Shown here piece by piece: positions 14,617 through 22,772 of a stretch of DNA of 64,000 nt (its first letter is position 1; each line of letters starts with the position of its first letter). The translations under genes and the position numbers were made by a program. Source of the DNA: Kitasatospora atroaurantiaca. Its GTDB lineage: Bacteria; Actinomycetota; Actinomycetes; Streptomycetales; Streptomycetaceae. The stretch lies in assembly GCF_007828955.1 (NCBI RefSeq), contig NZ_VIVR01000001.1, forward strand, positions 2,728,001 to 2,792,000, read 5' to 3'. Under the pieces are notes generated by a model. That model was not told where the DNA came from, did not search any database, and worked only from the letters and a program-made list of their open reading frames with translations.

Positions 14617-16092
14617 TTACTCGATCACCGGGGGGTTGGCGGAGCCTCCGGTACGCCAGGTGTCCTCGTCCTCGACGAGGTAGTCCGGGCGGTTGCCGTT
14701 CTTGCCCTTCTTCTTGTTGCCGGCTGCGCCGCCCATGCCGTGGGCACCGCCTGCGCCGGGAGCGCCGTTCTGGCCGCGGCCCTTGCCGAGGCCGGAGCCG
14801 CCCTCGGTGAAGGCCCGGCCGCTGGCGCCACCCGCACGCGCGCCGCCGACCGTACCGCCGCCGCGCCGGACCAGGCCGCTGCCGCCCTTGCCGCCGGCAC
14901 CCTTGCCGCCGCCGGCGCCACCGCTCGGGGCATGCATTCCGCCCATACCGGGCGCGCCGCCACGGCCCTGGCCGGCTGCGCCGGTGCCGGCAGCACCGCT
15001 GCCCGCGCCTCGGCCGCCGGCACCCGCGCCACCTCCGGAGGTGGAACCGGCGCCACCCGGCCGGCTGGTGGAGCCGGTCGAACCGCCCCTGCCGCCGCCA
15101 AGGCCACCGAGGCCACCACCGAGACCGCCCGGGAATCCACCACCACCGAGGCCGCCGCCACCGCCGCCACCACCGATGCCGGGGCCGCCAAGACCGCCAC
15201 CGCCGCCACCGAGGCCGGGGCCACCGCCGGGAACCTGGCCGGTGCCGGGCGGATTGATGACCGGGGAGGGCGGCAGGGAGTCGATGCCGGTGCGGGGGTC
15301 GGGCAGGGGAACCGGATGGGTGTTGATGGGCGGCTGGCCGGTCGGCGGGGTCGGGATGGACGGGTGCCCCGGGCCGGTGGGGGTGCGCGGGTCGATGTGA
15401 CCCGGCTGGTTCGAGGGCGGCGTGTTCGGGCTCTCGGGGTAGTGCGGCTGCGGGGTGGGCTGCGGGGTGATCTGCTGCGGCGTGGGGTTCTCGGGCTTGG
15501 GCGGGTAGCCCGCTCCGCCGTCAATCCCGCCCCCCTCCGGGGGGGTCATATAGGTGGCGGCCTGGGAGTACTGCGGCGCCAGGTGCTCCATGATCCCGAT
15601 CGCGTACTGATGCGAGATCTCGGTCGCCGACAGCTCGTCCCGGTTCTTGTTGACCGCTGCGAAGCGGTCCATGCCGCTCGCCAGGTCCGCCTTGAACTGC
15701 GCGTCGGAGCGGTCACCGAGATCGGAGACCCATTTCGCGCCACTCTCGAACGAACTGGGCACCCTGACCTTGGCCATGGTGTCCTTGGTCTGCTGCAGGG
15801 CATCTCCCGCGAACTTCATCGCGGTGGAGGTGTTCGCCGCATGATCAGCCGTGTTGGCGATGCTGGTCTGAATCTGCCCGGCGCGCGTGGTGAAGCCCTG
15901 CGCCGCAGTTCCCTCCCAGTGCTCGGAAGCGTGCTGCACCGCCTTCTGGAGCTCCTCGGCGGCACTCCGAAGCTCGGCTTCCACGCTCTTCCAGTGGTCG
16001 CTGACCTCGTGGAGCCGGCCAGGGTTCGAGTGCTCGACCATCCGCTTGAGCGGGATCAGGTTCTCGTGTTCGAAGTTCGACTTGGCAGTCAT
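14617..16092 (-). CDS. Long WXG100/PPE-like type VII secretion protein
   Basis: A 491-residue protein in three parts. Residues ~1-190 are helical with a WEG turn at W59-G61 (EHWEGTAAQGF), as in WXG100/PPE-like substrates. Residues ~190-290 are proline-rich. Residues ~290-460 are glycine-rich with strings of Gly/Leu/Ala. A conserved-looking C-terminus contains YLVED at 471-475, matching the YxxxD/E export motif. It starts one base after the stop of the small WXG100-like gene, so the two are in one operon and probably form a pair. A cell-surface or secreted role is inferred; the low-complexity part resembles a flexible, possibly wall-spanning, linker. Confidence 0.7.
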   Translation of the reverse strand: MTAKSNFEHENLIPLKRMVEHSNPGRLHEVSDHWKSVEAELRSAAEELQKAVQHASEHWEGTAAQGFTTRAGQIQTSIANTADHAANTSTAMKFAGDALQQTKDTMAKVRVPSSFESGAKWVSDLGDRSDAQFKADLASGMDRFAAVNKNRDELSATEISHQYAIGIMEHLAPQYSQAATYMTPPEGGGIDGGAGYPPKPENPTPQQITPQPTPQPHYPESPNTPPSNQPGHIDPRTPTGPGHPSIPTPPTGQPPINTHPVPLPDPRTGIDSLPPSPVINPPGTGQVPGGGPGLGGGGGGLGGPGIGGGGGGGGLGGGGFPGGLGGGLGGLGGGRGGSTGSTSRPGGAGSTSGGGAGAGGRGAGSGAAGTGAAGQGRGGAPGMGGMHAPSGGAGGGKGAGGKGGSGLVRRGGGTVGGARAGGASGRAFTEGGSGLGKGRGQNGAPGAGGAHGMGGAAGNKKKGKNGNRPDYLVEDEDTWRTGGSANPPVIE

Positions 16093-16093
16093 G

Positions 16094-16423
16094 TCACCTA
16101 CCGCCGCTCTGCTGGGTGTTCATGCGGGCAGCCTGGTCCGCGTCGCTGCCCCGGTACCCGTCGTTGTTCGCCTGCGCCTTGTCACCGAAGTCGTTGATCA
16201 GGGCGTCCAGATCCGAGATCTGCTTGGCCAGGAACCGCTGCATGTTGTCGTGCGCCGCGTGCAGCGCCTCCGCCTCGGCGAAATTTCCACCGAAGTCCGC
16301 GCGCGGGACGACGGTGTTGTACTTGGACTTGTTCGCGGTCTGGCCGAGGTTCTGCTGGAGGGCACGCAGTCGTTTGACGACCGCCTCCAACTCGTCGGTG
16401 TTGACCCGAAATCCGTCGGACAT
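16094..16423 (-). CDS. WXG100-like ESX protein
   Basis: A 109-residue, all-helical protein. The turn between the two helices reads ADFGGNF, in place of the usual WxG, and the C-terminus contains YRGSD at residues 90-94, which fits the YxxxD/E type VII export signal. GGGGGAGAG sits just before the ATG. It is the first gene of a two-gene unit with the long WXG/PPE-like protein, downstream of a mycosin gene on the same strand. These are the features of an EsxA/B-type partner, although the Trp-to-Phe change makes it divergent. Confidence 0.75.
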   Translation of the reverse strand: MSDGFRVNTDELEAVVKRLRALQQNLGQTANKSKYNTVVPRADFGGNFAEAEALHAAHDNMQRFLAKQISDLDALINDFGDKAQANNDGYRGSDADQAARMNTQQSGGR

Positions 16424-16523
16424 ACGGCTCTCTCCCCCTGGAGTGTCGATGCTTCCCCGTCTGGCACTGGCTCCGGCGGGTCGTGAATGCGCCCGGGTGA
16501 GCGGGCGGCTGGATAGCTAGGGT

Positions 16524-16538
16524 GTTCGATCGTATCGC
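16524..16538 (-). promoter_or_regulatory. Shared promoter motif, WXG100 operon
   Basis: On the minus strand this reads GCGATACGATCGAAC, identical over 15 bases to the motif before mycP at 18011-18025. It includes TACGAT, a good -10 hexamer (16529-16534), ~106 bases before the WXG100-like start and just downstream of the mycP stop. A preceding TGTCAG 18 bases upstream is a possible -35. Confidence 0.55.
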
Positions 16539-16563
16539 TTACACGGAGGGTGCTGACACACCC

Positions 16564-17931
16564 TCAGCGCTGCTGGTTCCCGTCCTGGCTGTACGGGTTC
16601 TGGTAGGGCTGCTGGGGCGGGTAGCCGGGCGGCGGCGCCTGGGTGCCGTACGGCGGCTGCGGCTGGTTCGGGTACGGCGGCTGGGCCTGCGGCCAGGCCC
16701 CCGGCGGAGTCCCGTACGGAGCCGGTCCGGGCTGCCCGGCTGCCGGGGCCCGACGGCGGCGGCTGACCACGACGATCACGGCAACCAGTGCGGCGAGGAT
16801 TACCAGACCGAAACCCAGCGCGTAGAACACGGTCGCGATGGTCCCGTCGGAGTCGTCGACCGCCAGAGGCGGTACGGCGGCAGGATCCGTGGCGTCAGGC
16901 CCCGTGGTGCTGGGAGAAGTTGCACCCGGCGACTGCGTGTCACCCGAGCTGGATCCGGCAGGCTTGCCAAGCGGCCCTTGGGCGGATCCGGCCGGAATGT
17001 TCTGAGTGAGGGCCTCGTACGGCCGGATGATTCCGTAACCATAGTGCTCGTCCGGCAGCTTGGCGCCCTTGAGCGCGGAAGGGACGAGCGCCGACTTGAT
17101 CAGGCGGTTCGCGACCTGACCTGCCGTCAGCTTCGGATACTTGGCGCGGATCAGCGCAGCAGCCCCGGAGACGTAGGCCGTCGCATCGGAAGTACCGGTC
17201 GAGATGCAGTACTGTCGCCCGTCGCAACTGCCGGCGCTCACGATGTCGACGGCCGGGGCCGAGAGCAGGACCTCCGGACCGAAATTGGAGCCCTTCCAGA
17301 CGGTGTTGGCCTTGTCGACCCCACCGACGGCCAGCACGCCCGACTCCTTCGCCGGGGAGGCGACTGCCGACCCGTCGTTCCCTGAACCTGCCACGATCAG
17401 CACGTCATGCTGGGCAGCAAAGGCAATGGCTTCGGTCAACTCGTTGCCGCCGATAAGGCCGGCCAGCGAGATGTTGATGACCTTGGCGTTGTGTTCCACC
17501 GCCCAGCGAATTCCCTGGGGGACTGCATCGCTGCCGCTGTCGGTCCCCTTGTAGATGGGGAGAATCTTCGCGCCCGGCGCCAGACCGACCACGCCGGCTC
17601 CGTCACCGTGGCCGTGCGCGGCGATCAGGGCGGCCATCTTGGTGCCGTGCGGATCAGTCGGGCGCGTATTGAGCCCCTTGCCGCTCGGGTCGGACCCCGG
17701 CAGTACATTGCCCGCCAGGTCAGGGTGACTGGCATCCACACCACTGTCGATGACCGCGACGATCACGCCGTCGCCCTTGCTCACCGACCACACCTTGTCC
17801 AGGTTGAACACCTGGTTGGGCCACTGCCCGTCACGGACCTGGTCCGCCGAGGCGCCCGTGGCGGAGGTCAGCAGCAGGCCGCCGGCCAGCATCGTGGCGC
17901 TGAGCGCGCGCAAGGTCTTGGTCAGCGTCAT
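16564..17931 (-). CDS. mycP: Mycosin (type VII secretion-associated subtilisin-like protease)
   Basis: A 455-residue S8 peptidase with a signal peptide (residues 1-~29). The catalytic triad is Asp62 (AVIDSGVD), His95 (DPHGTKMA) and Ser248 (GTSDATAYVSGAAAL). A Pro/Ser/Thr-rich linker is followed by a C-terminal membrane helix (~375-400) and a Pro/Gln-rich cytoplasmic tail. This is the mycosin layout, with the protease on the outside of the membrane. Mycosins stabilise and process substrates of ESX systems. It is followed by the WXG100-like operon, which has its own promoter. No EccB, EccD or EccE gene is nearby. Confidence 0.88.
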   Translation of the reverse strand: MTLTKTLRALSATMLAGGLLLTSATGASADQVRDGQWPNQVFNLDKVWSVSKGDGVIVAVIDSGVDASHPDLAGNVLPGSDPSGKGLNTRPTDPHGTKMAALIAAHGHGDGAGVVGLAPGAKILPIYKGTDSGSDAVPQGIRWAVEHNAKVINISLAGLIGGNELTEAIAFAAQHDVLIVAGSGNDGSAVASPAKESGVLAVGGVDKANTVWKGSNFGPEVLLSAPAVDIVSAGSCDGRQYCISTGTSDATAYVSGAAALIRAKYPKLTAGQVANRLIKSALVPSALKGAKLPDEHYGYGIIRPYEALTQNIPAGSAQGPLGKPAGSSSGDTQSPGATSPSTTGPDATDPAAVPPLAVDDSDGTIATVFYALGFGLVILAALVAVIVVVSRRRRAPAAGQPGPAPYGTPPGAWPQAQPPYPNQPQPPYGTQAPPPGYPPQQPYQNPYSQDGNQQR

Positions 17932-18010
17932 CCCTACCCCGTTACCCCGTCAGTCGGATACTGCGGACCACGTGTTACCGCCCGCCCGTGAGGGCAGTGG
18001 ACACGGGTCC

Positions 18011-18025
18011 GTTCGATCGTATCGC
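18011..18025 (-). promoter_or_regulatory. Shared promoter motif, mycP
   Basis: GCGATACGATCGAAC on the minus strand, 80-94 bases upstream of the mycP start, identical to the motif before the WXG100-like operon. TACGAT (18016-18021) is a plausible -10; no good -35 was found. Confidence 0.55.
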
Positions 18026-18121
18026 CCGACAAGCTGACATGGGCAGGCCCCCACGCCCCTGCACGGCTTCTCCACCACGCATTTGAGGCTCTGTTGAGGA
18101 TCCGCCGGGCAAGCAGCCGCC

Positions 18122-20446
18122 TCAGCCGACGATCGCGTCCTCGGCGAGGATCGGCAGACGCCCGACCGGCAGGCCCGTCGCCGCGCGGACGGCCGCGGCC
18201 ACGGCCGCCGGAGCCACCACCGCCGGGACGGCGCTGACGGCCTTGGCGCCGAAGGTGGCGACCACGTCGCGCTCCTCCAGCAGGGCGGCGATCCGCACGT
18301 CGCAGGTGTCCAGGGCGGTCGGCAGGCGGTAGCCGGTCAGGGAGGGGTTGGCGAGCCGGCCGCCCTCCGTACGGAGGTCCTCCAGCAGGGCCAGGCCGAT
18401 GCCCTGGGCGACGCCGGCCTCGATCCGGTCCTCGATCTGGCGCGGGTTGAGTGCCCGGCCGACGTCCTGGGCCACCGTCACATCGACGACCCGGACAGCG
18501 CCGAGCTCGATGTCCACGTCGACCACCGCCCGCATCGCGCAGAACGCGATGGAGACGAAGGCGTCCCCCTGCCCGGCCTCGTCCAGCGGCTCGGTCGGGT
18601 GCGGGCGGCACTGGGCGGTGGCCCAGAGCTCCTTGCCCTCCAGGGCCTCGCTGACCGGCATGCCGAGCACGCCGTCGTACGAGGTGATCTTGCCGTCGGC
18701 GATCGAGAGCAGCTCGACCGACATGCCGAAGTTGGCGGCGATCGGCTGGAGCAGCTGGTGACGCACCATCAGCGCCGCCCGCTCGACCGCTCCGCCGGAC
18801 ACCCAGGTGTGCCGGCCCCTGGCGGAGGGGCCGGCGATGGACTGGTCGCTGTCGACCGGCGCGATGTAGACCTCGGTGACCCCGAGCACGGACTGGACGA
18901 TCTGCCGGGCCAGGGTCGCGAAGCCCTGGCCGGAGTCGACGGCGGCGCAGATCACGGTGGCGTGGTCGCCGCTGACCCGGACGGTCGCGGTCGAGACCTC
19001 GTCCTCGCCCTCGGCGCCCAGCATGTGCACCATGCCGACCGCGTAGCCGATCCCGCGCCGCACGGCGGAGGGGTCGCCGGCACCTCCCGGGCCGCCCGGG
19101 AGCAGCCAGTCGCCCTCGGGGTCGTCCACCGGGAGAACGGGCAGCGGCGACTCGGCGACCGCGTCGAGCAGTGCGGCGACCGGGGCGGGGCAGGTGACGG
19201 CCTGTCCGGTGGGCATCGGATCGCCGGTCGCCATGGCGTTGCGCCGGCGGATCTCCAGCGGGTCGATCCCGAGCCGGGCGGCCAGCTGGTCGAGCTGGGA
19301 CTCGTACGCGAAGCAGGTCTGCAGGGCGCCCTCGCCGCGCATCCGCCCGGCGGGCGGGTTGTTGGTGCGCACGGCCCAGGCGTCCACGAAGACGTTGGGG
19401 CAGACGTACGGGCCGACCGAGAAGGCGGTGGCGGCGGCCAGCGCCTCCGAGGAGACGTCGGCGTACGCGCCGCCGTCCAGCAGGATCTGCGCCTCGACCT
19501 TGACCAGCCTGCCCTCGGCGTCCGCGTGGTGGCGGTAGCGCAGCAGGGCGGGGTGGCGCGAGGTGTGGGTGTGGAAGGACTCCTCGCGGGTGAGGGTCAT
19601 CTTCACGGGGCGCCCGGTGCGCAGGGCGAGCAGGGCGAGGGTGACCTGGAAGGAGAGGTCCTCGCGGTCGGCGGTGGCGCCGGGGACGCCGGTGACGACC
19701 AGGCGGACGCGGTCCGGCTCCAGGCCGAGGCAGGCGGCGGTGCGGTCGCGGTCGCCGTGCGGGTCGGTGGAGGAGAGGTGCAGCTCGACGCCGCCGTCGG
19801 GGCGGGGGACGGCGAGGCCGGCCTCGGCACCGATCGGGGCCGGGTCCTGACGGCCGACCTGGTAGAGGCCCTCGACGATGACCTCGCCGACCGCCTCCGC
19901 GTCGCCGCTGCGCAGCGGCAGGTGGCGGAAGAGGTTGCCGTCGGGGTGCAGCGGCGGGACGTTGAAGGACTGCTCGGGGTCGGTGACCGGCTCCAGCAGC
20001 TCGTACTCGACCACGATGGCGGCGGCGGCGAGCCGCGCGGTGTCGGGGTGGTCGGCGGCGACGGCGGCGACCGGCTCGCCGTGGTGGCGGACCACTCCGG
20101 CCGCCAGGATCGGCCGGTCGGCGACGATCGGGCCGTGCGGGGCGCCGTCCTGGGTGCCCTCGGGCCCTGCGGGCAGGTCGGCGGCGGTGATGACGGCGTG
20201 CACGCCGGGGACGGCCAGGGCGGCGGAGGTGTCGACGGAGACGATGCGGGCGTGCGGGTGCGGCGAGCGCAGGACGGCGCCCCAGAGCAGGCCCTCGGCC
20301 CACAGGTCGGCGGCGTAGGGGTAGATGCCGAGCGCCTTGGGGAGGGCGTCGCTGCGCAGCGCGGAGCTGCCGAGGCCGAACGGCTCGGTGGCCTGCGCCT
20401 CGTCGGCGACGGAGGCCGCCGAGGTGAGGTCGGTGGGCGAGGTCAT
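18122..20446 (-). CDS. Xanthine dehydrogenase-family molybdenum-binding subunit
   Basis: A 774-residue large subunit of a molybdenum hydroxylase (xanthine/CO dehydrogenase family). It shows the N-terminal aldehyde-oxidase hammerhead domain (GLLWGAVLRSPHPHARIVSVD) and the two molybdopterin-binding regions (GRMRGEGALQTCFAYESQLD; GQGDAFVSIAFCAMRAVVDVD). The C-terminal active-site loop reads FGAKAVSAVPAVVAP where active family members have a KGxGE motif, so the base Glu appears to be Ala. The ATG overlaps the stop of the [2Fe-2S] gene (ATGA). An in-frame extension further upstream is a shadow of that gene. The substrate is unknown, and the active-site change leaves its hydroxylase activity in doubt. 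Confidence 0.85.
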   Translation of the reverse strand: MTSPTDLTSAASVADEAQATEPFGLGSSALRSDALPKALGIYPYAADLWAEGLLWGAVLRSPHPHARIVSVDTSAALAVPGVHAVITAADLPAGPEGTQDGAPHGPIVADRPILAAGVVRHHGEPVAAVAADHPDTARLAAAAIVVEYELLEPVTDPEQSFNVPPLHPDGNLFRHLPLRSGDAEAVGEVIVEGLYQVGRQDPAPIGAEAGLAVPRPDGGVELHLSSTDPHGDRDRTAACLGLEPDRVRLVVTGVPGATADREDLSFQVTLALLALRTGRPVKMTLTREESFHTHTSRHPALLRYRHHADAEGRLVKVEAQILLDGGAYADVSSEALAAATAFSVGPYVCPNVFVDAWAVRTNNPPAGRMRGEGALQTCFAYESQLDQLAARLGIDPLEIRRRNAMATGDPMPTGQAVTCPAPVAALLDAVAESPLPVLPVDDPEGDWLLPGGPGGAGDPSAVRRGIGYAVGMVHMLGAEGEDEVSTATVRVSGDHATVICAAVDSGQGFATLARQIVQSVLGVTEVYIAPVDSDQSIAGPSARGRHTWVSGGAVERAALMVRHQLLQPIAANFGMSVELLSIADGKITSYDGVLGMPVSEALEGKELWATAQCRPHPTEPLDEAGQGDAFVSIAFCAMRAVVDVDIELGAVRVVDVTVAQDVGRALNPRQIEDRIEAGVAQGIGLALLEDLRTEGGRLANPSLTGYRLPTALDTCDVRIAALLEERDVVATFGAKAVSAVPAVVAPAAVAAAVRAATGLPVGRLPILAEDAIVG

Positions 20447-21603
20447 GCGCGGTCGTCCTCGGGGAGCCGAATGCCGTGGGCGGGGGTGCTGCCGTCGTAC
20501 ACGGGGTTCTCGTACACCGTGCCGTGGGCGGGGGTCGGGATGTACGGCGTGCCGTGGGCGGGCGTGCCGCCGTACGGCTGTCCGTCGTGGGCGGTGCCGT
20601 GGGCGGGCGTGGCCTCGTAGCGGTTCGGGTCGTAGGCCGCGTCGTAGGAGGCGTCGTACGCCGGTTCGTACGCGGGGGCCTCGTAGGAGCTGTCGTAGGG
20701 CGTGCCGTGCGGCGGGGTCGCGGTGTAGGCCGCGGGGTAGCCGCCGGGCTCGTAGACGCCGGTCTGGTGGGTGGTGGCGGCGACGCCGTAGTCGATGCCG
20801 ACGCCCACGCCGGTGCCCTCCGCGGTCGGCTGCACCGGGTACGGCTGGTCGGCCTCGACCCAGACCTCGGAGTCGGCGTACAGCGGGAGCTCGCCGGCCA
20901 GCGGCAGGTCGGCGGCGGCCTGGGCGACCACCGGGGGCGCGGGGTGCCCGGCCGGTGCGGACCCGTCGGTCGCCGGTGTCTCGGCCGCCGTCGCCTCGGC
21001 CGACGATTTCTCGGCCGCGGCCTCCTGGAGTTCCTCCTCCAGCAGGGCACTGCGGGCCTCCGCGACGGTCTGGACGGCCGCCAGCACACCCCGGTAGCCA
21101 GTGCATCGGCACAGGTTGCCGCAGAGCGCCTGGCGGGCCTCCACCTCGCTCGGCCGGTGGTTGCGCTGGAGCAGGTCGTGCACGGCCATCGCCATGCCGG
21201 GGGTGCAGTAGCCGCACTGCACGGCCCCCGAGTCGGCGAGCGCCTGCTGCACGTCGCTGGCCGCGCCACCGGCGGAGAGTCCCTCGACGGTGGCGATCTC
21301 GCTGTCGGAAGCCAGGGCTGCGGGCACCAGGCAGCCGGCCACCAGCTGCCCGTCCACCTGCACCGAGCAGGCACCGCACTCGCCCTGCTCGCATCCGTCC
21401 TTGGCGCCGGCCAGGCCGAGCCGTTCGCGGAGCACGTAGAGCAGGCTCTCGCCGATCCAGGCGTCCGTGACGGGCCGCTCGAAGCCGTTGACGCGCAGCG
21501 TGTACGAGGCGCAGGGCCGCGCTTCGCCGCCCAGCGCGATGCCGCCCGGCGCGCCACTGCCCAGCGCGTCGCCGCCGAGGTCGATCGGGTGGTGGTCCGT
21601 CAC
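20443..21603 (-). CDS. [2Fe-2S] subunit of molybdenum hydroxylase, with repeat-rich C-terminal tail
   Basis: A 386-residue small subunit. Residues ~33-110 are a plant-type ferredoxin domain (CEQGECGAC plus a fourth Cys), and ~115-190 are the helical domain with QCGYCTPGM and CGNLCRCTGY, giving two [2Fe-2S] clusters. Most relatives end here, but this protein continues for ~190 residues of Ala/Glu, then Tyr/Pro-rich sequence containing five TP(A/P)HG units. The tail looks disordered. It starts with GTG, overlapping the stop of the FAD subunit gene (GTGA). Electron transfer from the molybdenum site to FAD is the family role. Confidence 0.85.
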   Translation of the reverse strand: MTDHHPIDLGGDALGSGAPGGIALGGEARPCASYTLRVNGFERPVTDAWIGESLLYVLRERLGLAGAKDGCEQGECGACSVQVDGQLVAGCLVPAALASDSEIATVEGLSAGGAASDVQQALADSGAVQCGYCTPGMAMAVHDLLQRNHRPSEVEARQALCGNLCRCTGYRGVLAAVQTVAEARSALLEEELQEAAAEKSSAEATAAETPATDGSAPAGHPAPPVVAQAAADLPLAGELPLYADSEVWVEADQPYPVQPTAEGTGVGVGIDYGVAATTHQTGVYEPGGYPAAYTATPPHGTPYDSSYEAPAYEPAYDASYDAAYDPNRYEATPAHGTAHDGQPYGGTPAHGTPYIPTPAHGTVYENPVYDGSTPAHGIRLPEDDRA

Positions 21604-22475
21604 TTCAGCGCCCTTCCCAGTGCCCGTCGGGCCAGCACCGATACGGTACGCCGCAGCCGCGCGGCCGTTGCGCCCGCCCCCTCGCCGTCCAGCGCCCCGT
21701 CGGGGATGCAGGCGCCGGCCACGTACTCGCCGAAGGCGGCCGCGGCGGCGGGGTCGATGGTGACGGCCCCTTCCTCGCCCCGGGCGTCCCAGTCGATGCA
21801 GCCGGCCACCCAGGCCTCGGCCTCCAGCGGCCGCAGCGGTACGGGGGCGACGGCACCGACGGCGCAGCGCACGGCGCGCCTGGCGGGGTCGAGGACGAGG
21901 GCGACGGAGGCGGCGGCGCGGGCCGGGCCGCTGCGGCCGGTGGACTTGAGGAAAACCTGCGGGGCGTGCAGCAGGGGCACCCGGACCCAGGTGAGCAGTT
22001 CGCCGGGTCGCAGCGGGTCGAGGCCGGTGAGCAGGTGGCTGACCGGGACCTCGCGGGTGGCGCCGGCCCGGGCGAGGGTGACGGTGGCCTCGAGGGCGGC
22101 GAGCACGGGGAGGGTGTCGCCGGCGGGGGCGGCGGTGGCGATGTTGCCGCCGAGGGTGCCGACGTTGCGGACCTGCGGGGGGCCTGCGGTCCGGGCGGCG
22201 TCGGCGAGGGCGGGGATCAGTGCGGCGAAGTCCGGGCGGTCCATCCGGGCGTGGGTCAGCCCTGCGCCGAGGACGGCGGTGCCGCCGTCCTCGTAGCGCC
22301 AGCCGCGCAGTTCGGTGATCCGGCCGAGGCCGATCAGGGCGGCGGGGCGGAGCCGCCCGGCGTTGACGGCTTCCATCAGGTCGGTGGCACCGGCCACCGG
22401 CACTGCGCCGGGAGTGGCGGCCAGCGCCTCGACGGCCTCGTCGAGCGAGGCCGGCAGCATGATCGTCCGGTTCAC
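21600..22475 (-). CDS. FAD-binding subunit of molybdenum hydroxylase
   Basis: A 291-residue FAD-binding protein (CoxM/XDH family). It contains ALAATPGAVPVAGATDLMEAV for the FAD pyrophosphate region and the second glycine-rich loop RNVGTLGGNIATAAPAGD. An in-frame reading extends to 22646, but the GTG at 22475 with GGTGGA at 22482-22487 gives the usual family length. It is first in a three-gene operon FAD, [2Fe-2S], molybdenum subunit, each overlapping the next by four bases. This implies balanced translation of one complex. Confidence 0.85.
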   Translation of the reverse strand: MNRTIMLPASLDEAVEALAATPGAVPVAGATDLMEAVNAGRLRPAALIGLGRITELRGWRYEDGGTAVLGAGLTHARMDRPDFAALIPALADAARTAGPPQVRNVGTLGGNIATAAPAGDTLPVLAALEATVTLARAGATREVPVSHLLTGLDPLRPGELLTWVRVPLLHAPQVFLKSTGRSGPARAAASVALVLDPARRAVRCAVGAVAPVPLRPLEAEAWVAGCIDWDARGEEGAVTIDPAAAAAFGEYVAGACIPDGALDGEGAGATAARLRRTVSVLARRALGRALK

Positions 22476-22772
22476 CAGGATTCCACCGTGCTCCACTTGC
22501 TCATCAACTGCCTGCCCCTCCCCCTGGCCCTGGCCGGGGGTGCCCCCATCTGCAGTGCGGCCTGGCCCGTAGGGTACGGGCGATCGGTGCGGGTTGGGCA
22601 ACTCTGGCACACAATGCTCGGTGATCATTTCCCGGGTCACGGGCAAGCCGGAAGAATCCCGGACGAATCCGGGCGGCCTCCGTCCCGGTACCGTCCGAAC
22701 GGGATCAGATGTTCATCAGTTCTTGACGTTCCGCCGCCCGGACGAGTTCCCCGCGGCACGGCCCGGCCCGGA
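22476..22772. other. Upstream region of the molybdenum hydroxylase operon
   Basis: The ~300 bp between the hexosaminidase stop and the FAD-subunit start hold no gene. They contain the promoter of the hydroxylase operon (hexamers not resolved) and the mini-palindrome at 22518-22547. Confidence 0.4.
22518..22547. repeat. GC-rich mini-palindrome
   Basis: CTCCCCCTGGCCCTGGCCGG followed by GGGTGCCCCC belongs to the same family as the nested element at 47246-47274 (CCCAGCCTTCGGCCGGGAGG, then TACCCCCAC) and the in-frame copy at 1949-1984 in the helicase gene. Confidence 0.5.
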
